This document shows, piece by piece, positions 27,819-36,974 of a DNA stretch of 64,000 nucleotides; position 1 is the stretch's first letter; every line of letters begins with the position of its first letter. The notes below the pieces were generated by a model, which saw only the letters and a list, made by a program, of their open reading frames with translations, was not told the DNA's origin and searched no databases. The DNA is taken from the NCBI RefSeq assembly GCF_040096355.1, contig NZ_JBBMEX010000007.1:62001-126000 (forward strand). Reading direction: 5' to 3'. A program made the translations under genes and the position numbers. This stretch comes from Maccoyibacter intestinihominis (GTDB lineage: Bacteria; Bacillota; Clostridia; Lachnospirales; Lachnospiraceae).

Positions 27819-29591
27819 TTACCTGCCCACTAAAATTGAAATTGTCTGCCCAAATGCCTCATAGGAATTATTTTTCAAAAGACGCGGTTCTTTAAAAAAC
27901 GGACACATCTGTGCAGTATCCATGATCTGATACCAATGCTTTCCCTTTGGCAGCTTTGGAAGTGCAAATACCTGCAATCCCATATAAAAATTATATCCTA
28001 TATAAAGAAATGTCTCCTCTGTATCCTCTTCTTTGGCATAACTCTCACTGTACATCACGCCCACAGCCCTTGCATTCCCTTTCACATCGCTGATCCAGGC
28101 TTCGGAACTGTGATAGGATAGATCCGGATACCCGGTTCTCTTATAATCACTCATCTGAAACGGTTTTTCCGAAAAAAGGATCGGATGCTCTTTTCGAAAC
28201 TGCAACAGTTCACGGACAAATTCGGTATATTCCTCATACCGACCTTCATTTTTCCAGTTCACCCAGCCGATCCGGTTATCCTGACAATAGGCATTGTTAT
28301 TGCCGTTTTGGGAATTTCCGATCTCATCCCCGCTCCAGATCAGCGGTATTCCCCGTGCCAAACACAGCATCGCCATTGCGTTGCGCATCTGCTTTTCCCT
28401 GATCTTTTTTACAAACTGCCTGCGGGTGGCTCCCTCAACGCCATAATTCGTACTGTAATTCCAGTTGTTTCCATCCAGATTTTCCTCGCCGTTATCACCA
28501 TTATGCTTCTCGTTATAAGAAAATACATCCGCTAAGGTAAATGTATTACTGTTGGCAATATAGTTAACAGAATGTCCGCCGTCCTGCTGTCTTTTCATCA
28601 CTTCCGTATATTCTACCATATCACCGCCTAAGTGATTCAGCATTTTTCTCGCCGGATATAAGAAATCATCATTATACACATAGATATTTCCATAATTTTC
28701 CTCTTTCAGATCATATGGAAATTTCTCATAAAATATTTTGGTTCCTGTCAGATACGGATCTTTTGCAATCTCTGCGATCGGAAGCCCTGCACCTAAAAGT
28801 TTAAATCCATCCACATGATATTCCATGACCCAGTAGCGTAAGATCTCTATGATGGCACCTGCTGTCTGTTCCGGCACAAAATGCATCTCCATGATCAGCT
28901 CCATCTGCTGTTTGTGTGTCTCTAAGATCAGACTCTTAAATTCCCAGTCTGCGTCTTTTTGGGATGCATAGGAAGATTTAACCGCAAAATAGTCACTCGG
29001 CGCATATCCCCAGTAATTCAGCCTGCCATTTTCCATTAATTCTTCAAATTCGTAGACCGGCATACATTCTAAGGTTGTGATCCCAAGTTCTTTCAGATAG
29101 GAGAGCCTGTCCATCACAGCCGCAAAGGTTCCCTTATTTCTGCCCCTGCCGTCCATGGAAAATCCACGCACATGGAGTTTGTACATGACCATCTCATTTG
29201 CCGGAATCTCTACACTGACATCTTCACTCCAGTCAAAACCTTCTTTTTTGAATCCGCTTAACAGTGCATCGTCTAAGGTTCTTTCGGTATCGCCCCACTT
29301 TTCCCTGCCGATCACACGCTCTCCGTAAGGATCACGCACTCTTTTTCCTTCAATCTCATAACAATAATAATATTTTTCTGCTTTTAAGGGATAAATGGTG
29401 ACAGAACGCACCGAACCCACACGATACTGTGGTAGTACATCGATCTTTGCTGCCTGCTTTCCTGTCTTTTTTTCAAACAGCACTACTGCACAGGCAAGCT
29501 CTTTGGGACACTGAAAGGTAAATGTGACACCATCTGCACATTGCTCTGTTCCCATCTTTCTGTAATCTCCTGCCCGTGTCTGAAATATCAT
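27819..29591 (-). CDS. GlgX/isoamylase-like GH13 protein with lost catalytic residues
   Basis: About 590 residues: an N-terminal CBM48-like domain (about 20-110), then a GH13 barrel close to glycogen-debranching enzymes (SYNEKHNGDNGEENLDGNN; MAMLCLARGIPLIWSGDEIG). The catalytic signatures are altered. DGFRFD reads DGFKLL, so the nucleophile Asp is Leu. The HD of region IV reads NS in YIANSNTFTLAD. The region I DVVxNH reads EMHFVPE. Only the acid/base Glu (KIFYEKF) remains. It may be a glycogen-binding pseudoenzyme. The start is ATG 29,591 (GTG at 29,603 is possible). Confidence 0.75.
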   Translation of the reverse strand: MIFQTRAGDYRKMGTEQCADGVTFTFQCPKELACAVVLFEKKTGKQAAKIDVLPQYRVGSVRSVTIYPLKAEKYYYCYEIEGKRVRDPYGERVIGREKWGDTERTLDDALLSGFKKEGFDWSEDVSVEIPANEMVMYKLHVRGFSMDGRGRNKGTFAAVMDRLSYLKELGITTLECMPVYEFEELMENGRLNYWGYAPSDYFAVKSSYASQKDADWEFKSLILETHKQQMELIMEMHFVPEQTAGAIIEILRYWVMEYHVDGFKLLGAGLPIAEIAKDPYLTGTKIFYEKFPYDLKEENYGNIYVYNDDFLYPARKMLNHLGGDMVEYTEVMKRQQDGGHSVNYIANSNTFTLADVFSYNEKHNGDNGEENLDGNNWNYSTNYGVEGATRRQFVKKIREKQMRNAMAMLCLARGIPLIWSGDEIGNSQNGNNNAYCQDNRIGWVNWKNEGRYEEYTEFVRELLQFRKEHPILFSEKPFQMSDYKRTGYPDLSYHSSEAWISDVKGNARAVGVMYSESYAKEEDTEETFLYIGYNFYMGLQVFALPKLPKGKHWYQIMDTAQMCPFFKEPRLLKNNSYEAFGQTISILVGR

Positions 29592-29685
29592 CTTTTTGTC
29601 CACCTTTGTTTTTTATCTGTATTATTATATCTTTTTTCGTGGAATTTGTACACACCCTTATCAAAAAGAAACAGGTATTTTTTCC

Positions 29686-29713
29686 TTGACTTTTCTACTT
29701 CTTGTTTTAAAAT
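29686..29713 (+). promoter_or_regulatory. Sigma-A-type promoter of the HD-GYP gene
   Basis: TTGACT (29,686-29,691) and TAAAAT (29,708-29,713) are 16 bp apart, about 50 nt before the start codon. Confidence 0.6.
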
Positions 29714-29766
29714 ATCTCTATAGGAAAAATATGTATAAAATGAATGATATTTTGTAAAGGAGCCAT

Positions 29767-30858
29767 ATGCGTACCGTAAAAACACAAGATTTAACCCCAG
29801 GAATGATCACAGCCGAACCGGTCTTATCTAAACATGGACAGCTTATCGTAGCTGCTGACACGGAACTTACGAATCAGATGATCGCTCATCTGAGCTATTA
29901 TAATATTCCATCTGCTTCCATTGTAGATGGTACGATCCCGTCTGCCGCTATCGCATCTATGCAAAAGACGGAACAGGTAACCCTGTCTTATTCACAAAAG
30001 ATCCGCTCTTCCCGTTCTTTCCAGCGGTTTAAAAGCGATTATGTGAAGAAAATCCGTTTTCTTAAATCGTCCTTAAATGATTTGATCGACCGTACGGACC
30101 CAATCGACCAGGCCGAACTGCTTTCCGAATCCGTTGGCCTGTTTGGCAAACAGTCAACTACGATCTCTATTTTTGACAATTTACATAATATGCGTCAGAT
30201 TGATGACTCTACCTATGCCCACTGTCTGAATGTCAGCATCATTTCGAGGATGTTCGGTATGTGGTTAAAGTATTCCGACGAGGACTTAGATGTTTTAACG
30301 CTTGCCGGACTGCTTCACGATATTGGCAAATGCAAGATTCCGAATGCCATTATCTTAAAAAAAGGCAAATTAACCGATGCAGAATACGAAGTGATCAAAG
30401 CGCATGCCCAGCTTGGCTATGACATCTTAAAGGATCAGCCATTGGATGAACGAATAAAAAATGCTGCTTTGATGCACCATGAACGATATGACGGCACCGG
30501 CTATCCAAATCATCTTGTCGGTAAGGAAATTGACGATATGGCAGCCATTGTTGCAATCGCAGATGTCTATGATGCCATGACCTCTGACAGATGTTACCGA
30601 CGTGCGCTCTGTCCGTTTGAGGTAATTGCTTCCTTTGAATTAGAGGGATTAAACCGTTACAATCCACAGTTTATCCTCTGCTTCTTAGAGCATATTGCAA
30701 ATACCTATGTCAATAACAACGTGCTTTTAAGCAATGGACAAACCGGTAAAATCATTCTGATCACGCAGAGACTGACACGACCGGTCATCCAGCTAGAAGA
30801 CCAGACCTTTCTTGATTTAAATGACAGACCTGATCTCTATATTCAGGCTATCATATAA
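29767..30858 (+). CDS. HD-GYP domain protein, candidate cyclic-di-GMP phosphodiesterase
   Basis: HD-GYP proteins hydrolyse cyclic di-GMP. The 363-residue product has an N-terminal alpha/beta segment (about 1-60) without a recognised sensor. The HD-GYP domain has HDIGKCKIP (HD at 184-185) and HHERYDGTGYP (about 237-247), so the metal ligands and GYP motif are intact. It has no transmembrane segment. AAAGGAG precedes the ATG. DUF1292 follows by 36 nt. A link to motility is plausible but inferred. Confidence 0.88.
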   Translation: MRTVKTQDLTPGMITAEPVLSKHGQLIVAADTELTNQMIAHLSYYNIPSASIVDGTIPSAAIASMQKTEQVTLSYSQKIRSSRSFQRFKSDYVKKIRFLKSSLNDLIDRTDPIDQAELLSESVGLFGKQSTTISIFDNLHNMRQIDDSTYAHCLNVSIISRMFGMWLKYSDEDLDVLTLAGLLHDIGKCKIPNAIILKKGKLTDAEYEVIKAHAQLGYDILKDQPLDERIKNAALMHHERYDGTGYPNHLVGKEIDDMAAIVAIADVYDAMTSDRCYRRALCPFEVIASFELEGLNRYNPQFILCFLEHIANTYVNNNVLLSNGQTGKIILITQRLTRPVIQLEDQTFLDLNDRPDLYIQAII

Positions 30859-30894
30859 ATACTAAATACATTTTTATTAAAAGGAGATTTAATT

Positions 30895-31209
30895 ATGGGA
30901 AACAATGCACAGAATCCGGTGGATGATGAATCTGATATGCAGGTCACACTGTCTCTTGATGACGGCAGCGAAGTAGAATGTGCCATCCTTACCATCTTTG
31001 AATTAGAGGAACAGAACTATATTGCTCTGCTTCCGTTAGATGAGGACGGCAATGAAAATGAAGAAGGCGAAGTATTCATCTATCGCTATTTTGAAGACGA
31101 AGAGGGTAATCCTTCTTTAGAAAACATTGAGGACGATGAAGAATACGAAGCTGTTGCAGACCGCTTTGATGAGTTACTCGATGAAGCAGCATATGAGGAT
31201 ATGGATTAA
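30895..31209 (+). CDS. DUF1292 domain protein
   Basis: A 104-residue, very acidic protein with the DUF1292 core VECAILTIFELEEQNYIALL, followed by EVFIYRYFEDEEGNPSLENI. The function of the family is unknown. It has a strong ribosome site (AAGGAG) and follows the HD-GYP gene, with a terminator 43 nt downstream, so the two probably form one transcript. Confidence 0.85.
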   Translation: MGNNAQNPVDDESDMQVTLSLDDGSEVECAILTIFELEEQNYIALLPLDEDGNENEEGEVFIYRYFEDEEGNPSLENIEDDEEYEAVADRFDELLDEAAYEDMD

Positions 31210-31251
31210 ATAAACTTTTGATTTAATTTTGATCAAGGAAACATTCATCAA

Positions 31252-31284
31252 AAACGGGATTCCGGATGATCCGGAATCCCGTTT
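31252..31284. terminator. Bidirectional terminator, DUF1292 / uvrD-like
   Basis: A perfect 14-bp stem AAACGGGATTCCGG / CCGGAATCCCGTTT with a 5-nt loop, flanked by A/T-rich tails, lies between the convergent genes. Confidence 0.9.
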
Positions 31285-31345
31285 ATTTTATATTCTCTTT
31301 TATATTGCCCTATATATTCTTTCGTCTTTCTTTTTCTATTGTCTT

Positions 31346-33217
31346 TTATGTTGCTTTTTTATTTATCCTCTGTTCTCCTGTCTCTGCTCTCCCCGCTTCT
31401 GCGACAAAACGGGAAATCTCTGATTTTTTCCCATTATACTCCTGTACTGAACTGATCGACAGCCGGTGTCTTGCCCGCGTCATTCCCACATAAAACATTC
31501 TGCGCTCTTCTTCAATATCCTGCTCTAATACCGCTTTTTTATAAGGCATGATCCCTTCGTTGACATCGACAAGATAGACGATATCATATTCTAACCCCTT
31601 CGCGCTGTGTAAGGTTGCTAATGTAACTCCGTCCGGCTGCTGCTTCTGCTCTTTTGCCTGACGTTCTAACTCCTCTTTATATTCCTCCATATGTAAGAAC
31701 CAGGCTTCATAGGACTGGTACTCTTTTGCACTTTCCTGCAGCTCATCTAACACTTCTAAGAGTTCTTCCTCTCGAATGTGGCGGTACTTTGCATATTCCC
31801 TGCAATAATCATCATATCCGATACCGCCCCGGATATAATTGACTGCCGCATAAGGCTTCATCATCGATAACATACGGATGTCATATTCTAACCGGTCGAT
31901 CCGCTCTGCGATCCACGGCTGCTCTTTATAATACTCCATCCAGACATCAAAGGCAACACTCAGTTCCTCTAAGCTCTCTCTTCCGATATAACGTTTCGGA
32001 CGATTGATGATCTTTAAAAAATCTTTTCTCTCCTGGCTGCCCTGTGCAATACGGATATAGGTAAAGATATCTCTTGCGATCCAGTGCTCATACAGATTCG
32101 GGATCTTATCTTTTGCGATAAACGGGATATTGTGGTTCATCAGCTGCCGCATCAGCATCCGCGGCTGGATATTCGTCCTGAATAGAATCGCAATCTCCTG
32201 ATAGGGAACGCCCCTTTGTACCTGTCTTTTGATATCTGCAATGACGGCCTCATTTTCCGCCCACTGATTCTTGTAGATCGCAAATTCCACCTCGCCCGGC
32301 TGTGCACTCTGTGCCATGATCTTTTTTGAAAAACGTTCACCGTTGTGAGCGATCAGGTTTCCGGCTGCCTTTATGATCTCACGATCTGAGCGGTAATTGG
32401 TATCTAACAGAATCTTTTCTGCATCGGGATAGGATTTGGTAAATCCCAGCATCAGCTCCGGTTTCGAACCACGGAAACGGTAAATAGACTGGTCATCATC
32501 TCCCACCACAAAAAGATTATTATGCGGTAATGCCATCATTTTTACAATCTCAAACTGCAGTTTATTAATATCCTGAAACTCATCGATCAAAATATAGGGA
32601 TACTGTTTCTGCCAAAGGGCTAAAATATCCTTTCTTTCACGGAACAGTTCATAAGTATAGACAAGCATATCATCGAAATCGATGAGTCCTGCTCTTTGTT
32701 TGCCTGCCTCATACTGCTGATAAATCTTTCGGAAAATATCTGCCGCACAGTTCTTTGCATAGTAATGTGCCAGATCGATCCTTTCATTTTTTACCAGACT
32801 GATCTCTGACAACACTCCGCTCATAAATTCCTGCTCATCCTCGTACTCTAACTCCATACGATGGATAATATCATACAAAATCTGATACTTTTTCTCTTCT
32901 CTGATGATATTCTGTGCCGTATAGTGATAGGCATTTTTGAGTACAGAAAAAAAGACGGCATGAAATGTTCCAAAAGTGACCGGATAGCGTCCCTCTCCCA
33001 TCAGGATCGTAAACCTTTCCTTCATCTGTGTCGCTGCCGCTTTTGTAAACGTAATGACTAAGATATTCGATGGTCTGATATGTTGTTTCTCGATTAAATT
33101 TTTCACCCGTTGGGTAATTACAAGAGTCTTCCCACTTCCGGGACCGGCTAATATCAATGCCGGTCCTTTCCCATGGGTAATTGCCTCAGATTGAGGTTTG
33201 TTAAAAGATGATTTCAT
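31346..33217 (-). CDS. UvrD/PcrA-type 3'-5' DNA helicase, short form
   Basis: A superfamily 1A helicase of 623 residues: Walker A ILAGPGSGKTLVITQRV, motif Ia VITFTKAAATQMKERF, Walker B ILIDEFQDINKLQ, motif III VVGDDDQSIYRFRGS, and motif VI RRMFYVGMTRARHRL. It is about 100 residues shorter than usual PcrA, lacking part of the C-terminal tail. It follows gltX by 13 nt. Whether this is the essential PcrA or an accessory helicase cannot be decided here. Confidence 0.9.
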   Translation of the reverse strand: MKSSFNKPQSEAITHGKGPALILAGPGSGKTLVITQRVKNLIEKQHIRPSNILVITFTKAAATQMKERFTILMGEGRYPVTFGTFHAVFFSVLKNAYHYTAQNIIREEKKYQILYDIIHRMELEYEDEQEFMSGVLSEISLVKNERIDLAHYYAKNCAADIFRKIYQQYEAGKQRAGLIDFDDMLVYTYELFRERKDILALWQKQYPYILIDEFQDINKLQFEIVKMMALPHNNLFVVGDDDQSIYRFRGSKPELMLGFTKSYPDAEKILLDTNYRSDREIIKAAGNLIAHNGERFSKKIMAQSAQPGEVEFAIYKNQWAENEAVIADIKRQVQRGVPYQEIAILFRTNIQPRMLMRQLMNHNIPFIAKDKIPNLYEHWIARDIFTYIRIAQGSQERKDFLKIINRPKRYIGRESLEELSVAFDVWMEYYKEQPWIAERIDRLEYDIRMLSMMKPYAAVNYIRGGIGYDDYCREYAKYRHIREEELLEVLDELQESAKEYQSYEAWFLHMEEYKEELERQAKEQKQQPDGVTLATLHSAKGLEYDIVYLVDVNEGIMPYKKAVLEQDIEEERRMFYVGMTRARHRLSISSVQEYNGKKSEISRFVAEAGRAETGEQRINKKAT

Positions 33218-33230
33218 TTTTATGGTTCTT

Positions 33231-34691
33231 TTATAATTCTTTTTCTAATTTTTCAATGGCTGCTTTGATCCTGGAGATGGATTCTTCTTTTCCTAAGACT
33301 TCCATTAACTCTGTTGCGCCACCCGGTGTCATCTGTTTTCCTGACACTGCGGTACGGATCGGCCACATCACATAACCATTCTTGTATTCTTTTTCTTTTA
33401 CATACTCACAAAGCATTGCATAGAGTGCATCGTTGGAATAATCTTCCTGCGCCTCTAAGCGTGGCAGGATGTCCTTTAAGACTTCTAAGGAAGATTCCGG
33501 TGAAGTCTTCATTTTTTTATGCGCATACATGCTGATATCATATTCCGGTACTTCTTCAAAGAAATCCACATGCTCTGCAATATCCGGGAAGATCTCGATT
33601 CTGGTCTTGACCATCTCTGCAATCCGGCGAAGATCTAAATCTTTGGTAATAGCCTTCTTTAAATATGGCTCTGCTGCCTCATAAAATGCATCAAAGTCCA
33701 TTGCTTTTAAGTATTCCCCATTCATCCATTTCAGTTTGACAATATCGAATACTGCCGGGGATTTGCTGATCCTGTGATAATCAAAGTCACGGATCAGTTC
33801 GTCTAAGGTAAAGATTTCCCTGTTATCTTCCGGGCTCCATCCTAATAATGCGATGTAGTTTACGATCGCCTCCGGTAAAAATCCCTGCTCTAATAAATCC
33901 TCAAAGGATGCATGACCGCTTCGCTTGGATAATTTCTTATGGTTTTCATCGGTAATTAACGGCAAATGGATATAAACCGGTGATTCCCAACCAAACGCAT
34001 CATACAGACGCTGGTATTTTGGTGCGGAAGACAGATATTCATTACCACGGACAACATGTGTGATATTCATGGTATGGTCATCTACCACGTTTGCAAAATT
34101 GTAGGTCGGATATCCGTCGGATTTGATCAGGATCATATCGTCTAACTCTGCATTTTCCACGGTAATATCTCCGTATAATTCGTCATGAAAGGTCGTTGTA
34201 CCTTCATTTGGGATATTCTGGCGGATGACATATGGTTTTCCTGCAGACAGATTTGCCTCTATCTCCTCTTTTGATAGAGAAAGACAGTGTTTGTCATACA
34301 TCGTGATCTCTTTTCCTTCTACGACCTCTGTCTTGATGGACTCTAAGCGCTCTTTATCACAAAAACAATAATATGCCTCGCCTTTTTCAATTAACTCTTT
34401 TGCATATTTCAGATAAATGCCGGTCTTCATACGCTCACTCTGTACATAAGGGCCATAACCGCCATCTTTGTCCGGTCCCTCGTCATGTTTTAACCCTGCG
34501 GTCTCTAAGGTACGGTAGATGATCTCCGTTGCTCCCTCTACATAACGTTCCTGGTCTGTATCTTCAATGCGGAGCATAAATTCTCCTCCGGCATGCTTTG
34601 CTATTAAAAATTCATACAATGCGGAACGCAAATTTCCCACATGCATTTTTCCGGTCGGACTTGGTGCGTATCTTGTCCTTACTTTTGTCAT
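33231..34691 (-). CDS. gltX: Glutamyl-tRNA synthetase
   Basis: Class I synthetase charging tRNA(Glu), with the HIGH-type motif APSPTGKMHVG at the N-terminus and KLSKRSG as the KMSKS motif. From ATG 34,691 the product is 486 residues, the expected length. The open frame continues 38 codons upstream, but GGAGG lies 9 nt before 34,691 and the extension has no homologous character. Confidence 0.97.
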   Translation of the reverse strand: MTKVRTRYAPSPTGKMHVGNLRSALYEFLIAKHAGGEFMLRIEDTDQERYVEGATEIIYRTLETAGLKHDEGPDKDGGYGPYVQSERMKTGIYLKYAKELIEKGEAYYCFCDKERLESIKTEVVEGKEITMYDKHCLSLSKEEIEANLSAGKPYVIRQNIPNEGTTTFHDELYGDITVENAELDDMILIKSDGYPTYNFANVVDDHTMNITHVVRGNEYLSSAPKYQRLYDAFGWESPVYIHLPLITDENHKKLSKRSGHASFEDLLEQGFLPEAIVNYIALLGWSPEDNREIFTLDELIRDFDYHRISKSPAVFDIVKLKWMNGEYLKAMDFDAFYEAAEPYLKKAITKDLDLRRIAEMVKTRIEIFPDIAEHVDFFEEVPEYDISMYAHKKMKTSPESSLEVLKDILPRLEAQEDYSNDALYAMLCEYVKEKEYKNGYVMWPIRTAVSGKQMTPGGATELMEVLGKEESISRIKAAIEKLEKEL

Positions 34692-34779
34692 GGTGTTTCC
34701 CTCCTGTTTACGGTTGTGATATGGTATTCTCATCTGTCTATTCTGTATTGTAAAACAGCTATTTTCTATAAAACGATAA

Positions 34780-34816
34780 AAACGCCATGAAATATTATAT
34801 AACATTCATGGCGTTT
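34780..34816 (-). terminator. Terminator after the repeat-protein gene
   Basis: A perfect 12-bp stem AAACGCCATGAA / TTCATGGCGTTT, followed on the minus strand by a T-rich tail, lies 24 nt after the stop. Confidence 0.8.
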
Positions 34817-34840
34817 CATCAACTGTCGGAACGGATTTTC

Positions 34841-35080
34841 CTAGACTGTCAGTCCGTTCATATTTGTAATGGAAAATTTGATGTCATCACGGTCTGATAT
34901 CCCGTTGAGATTTGTGATATCAAACCGTAAATGATCCTGATCAGTAATTCCATTCATATTTGTGATGTCAAACTGCAAGTCATCACGATACGTCATTCCG
35001 TTCATATCTGTGATATTGAATTTCCACCCTTTGTTGGAAATTTCATTTTCCCTGTTCGGATAATAAAACCACTTGACCAT
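34841..35080 (-). CDS. Small protein made of four 16-residue repeats, unknown function
   Basis: A 79-residue protein. After an N-terminal 19 residues (MVKWFYYPNRENEISNKGW) the rest is a tandem repeat with 16-residue period: FNITDMNGMTYRDDLQ, FDITNMNGITDQDHLR, FDITNLNGISDRDDIK and a final partial FSITNMNGLTV. The consensus is FDITNxNGIxDRDDL+. GGAGG lies 9 nt before ATG and a terminator follows, so it is a real gene. The alternating hydrophobic/NG-turn pattern suggests a short beta-solenoid or stacked-turn fold. I recognise no family. It lies downstream of the hydrogenase on the same strand. Confidence 0.7.
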   Translation of the reverse strand: MVKWFYYPNRENEISNKGWKFNITDMNGMTYRDDLQFDITNMNGITDQDHLRFDITNLNGISDRDDIKFSITNMNGLTV

Positions 35081-35163
35081 TCCAACACCTCCTCGGGGAT
35101 TTTATTTTTCAATCCCTGTTCGGTATTTTCTACAGTTTTTGTGACTTTATACGAATAAAATGC

Positions 35164-36666
35164 TTAGTCTAATTCAATCTCACTTAATTCTTTCGGTGGA
35201 AGCTGACGGGAAGATGCTTTCTTCATTTTTTCAACTTCAACTTTTGCTTTTGCAATTGGAAGAATTGTTCCGGCTCCTGCTACACAGCCTCCCGGACAGC
35301 CCATTCCTTCGATCATGCAGCCGTTTTTCTTTCCTGCTTTTGCAAGCATTAATACTTTCTTACACTCTGCTAAACCTTCTGCATGTTCAATCTTAACATC
35401 AATATCCGGATAGAATTCATGGATACAGTTTGTAACTGCCTCTGCAACACCTCCGGCAACGGCATATCCACGTCCTGCTGCTGTCGCATTGTGCATAGAA
35501 CCTTCTCCTTTTTCATCATTCGGATTGATTCCTTTTGCTTCAAACATTCCGCTCAATTCTTCAAAGGTGATAACAAAGTCTACATCGCTTCGTACCTCGC
35601 GGCGGCTTGCCTCTAATTTCTTTGCGGCACAAGGTCCGATAAAGACGACTTTTGCATCCGGATGTTCTTTTTTGATACTTCTTGCTGTTGCTACCATCGG
35701 TGTCAACTCTGAAGATACACTCTCGATCAGATCCGGGAACTGTGTCTTCGCAAGCATTGCCCAGGAAGGACAACAGGATGTCAATAAGAATGGAAGTTCT
35801 CCGGTTGCTACATGGTTTGCATAGTGATGTGCTTCTGCAACGGCTCCGATGTCTGCACCTAATGCAGTCTCTACAACATCACTGAATCCAAGCTCTAACA
35901 ATGCAGCTTTTACTCTGCTTGGTGTTGCGTCCGGTCCGAACTGACCTACAAATGCCGGTGCAACCTCTGCAATTACGTTTCCCCCCTGCTTCATACAACG
36001 AATCAACTGGAAAATCTGTGACTTATCTGCAATCGCTCCAAACGGACAGCTTACCATACACTGACCGCAGGAAACACATTTCTCTGCATCAATCTTTGCA
36101 CGACCATACTGGTCTGTACCAATGGCTCCTACACCACATGCCATAGAACACGGTCTTTCTTTTTTTGCAATGGCATCATATGGACAGACGGATTTACACT
36201 TACCACATTTGATACATTTTTCCTGATCAATCACGGCTTTTCCCTTTACACGGGAAATCGCATCCTTTGGACAGACCTCCATACATGGATGTGCGATACA
36301 GCCCTGACACATATTAGAAACTTCATATTTTTTGTCCTCGCAGAAATTGCAGGCAGATGGAATGACCTGCATAAGAGGCGGCTCATAATATTTTTCCGCA
36401 ATATTACTCTCTTCTAATCCGCTTGTTACATGCACTACATGATCTGCCGGTCTGAGTGACATACCCATGGCAAGACGAACCCGCTCAGATGCAATGGCTC
36501 TCTCATGAAAAATGCTCTCACGGTAGCTTGCAATATCTCCCGGACAAACTTTAAATGGAATTGCCTCAATAGAATCATTGATATTCTCTGATTCATATGC
36601 TACCCTTGCAATTTCCGTAAAAATTTTGTGTCTGATTTCCGACACCGGTGTCTGAATTCCTCTCAT
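35164..36666 (-). CDS. Monomeric [FeFe] hydrogenase (group B-like)
   Basis: A 500-residue iron-sulphur protein. It has four cysteine clusters: CEDKKYEVSNMCQGCIAHPC, then two ferredoxin motifs CIKCGKCKSVC and CVSCGQCMVSC. The H-cluster motifs follow: L1 TSCCPSW (about 296-302), L2 GPCAAKKLE (about 344-352) and L3 EGMGCPGGCVAG (about 453-464). Ser for Ala in L1 and Gly-Pro-Cys in L2 differ from prototypical group A and fit what I recall of group B enzymes. Maturation genes hydE/F/G are not in the window. Its physiological direction is unknown. Confidence 0.85.
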   Translation of the reverse strand: MRGIQTPVSEIRHKIFTEIARVAYESENINDSIEAIPFKVCPGDIASYRESIFHERAIASERVRLAMGMSLRPADHVVHVTSGLEESNIAEKYYEPPLMQVIPSACNFCEDKKYEVSNMCQGCIAHPCMEVCPKDAISRVKGKAVIDQEKCIKCGKCKSVCPYDAIAKKERPCSMACGVGAIGTDQYGRAKIDAEKCVSCGQCMVSCPFGAIADKSQIFQLIRCMKQGGNVIAEVAPAFVGQFGPDATPSRVKAALLELGFSDVVETALGADIGAVAEAHHYANHVATGELPFLLTSCCPSWAMLAKTQFPDLIESVSSELTPMVATARSIKKEHPDAKVVFIGPCAAKKLEASRREVRSDVDFVITFEELSGMFEAKGINPNDEKGEGSMHNATAAGRGYAVAGGVAEAVTNCIHEFYPDIDVKIEHAEGLAECKKVLMLAKAGKKNGCMIEGMGCPGGCVAGAGTILPIAKAKVEVEKMKKASSRQLPPKELSEIELD

Positions 36667-36800
36667 ACTTTCCTCCTATTTCGCTACATATGGTTTTCTA
36701 TGTAAAATATTGTTAATTATTTAACACTTTCATCTTAATACTAATCTAACATAGGATTTCTCTTATGACAAGGGAATTTGTGCATGTACTAAATTTAATA

Positions 36801-36953
36801 CTATTTTTTCGTATTTTTTTGTCGCATGCAGGAGGCACAACTGCCGCTGCAACCGATACAATCCCCGTTTTTACGCTTCTTACAAATGCATCGGACAGCC
36901 ACAAATACTGCCACTCCGATGCCTCCTAATAAAATCCAGTCCAAAATATTCAT
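36801..36953 (-). CDS. FeoB-associated Cys-rich membrane protein
   Basis: A 50-residue protein not long enough for usual ORF lists: MNILDWILLGGIGVAVFVAV forms a transmembrane helix, followed by a basic stretch and CIGCSGSCASC. This is the layout of small proteins often found after feoB, thought to assist ferrous iron uptake. It starts about 20 nt after the feoB stop on the same strand. Confidence 0.85.
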   Translation of the reverse strand: MNILDWILLGGIGVAVFVAVRCICKKRKNGDCIGCSGSCASCMRQKNTKK

Positions 36954-36974
36954 GTTATCTCTTTTTCCTGCCTC

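Noticed and set aside
34692..34805. N-terminal extension of gltX
   Set aside because: The ribosome site is at the downstream ATG 34,691, and known glutamyl-tRNA synthetases begin with the APSPTG region directly.
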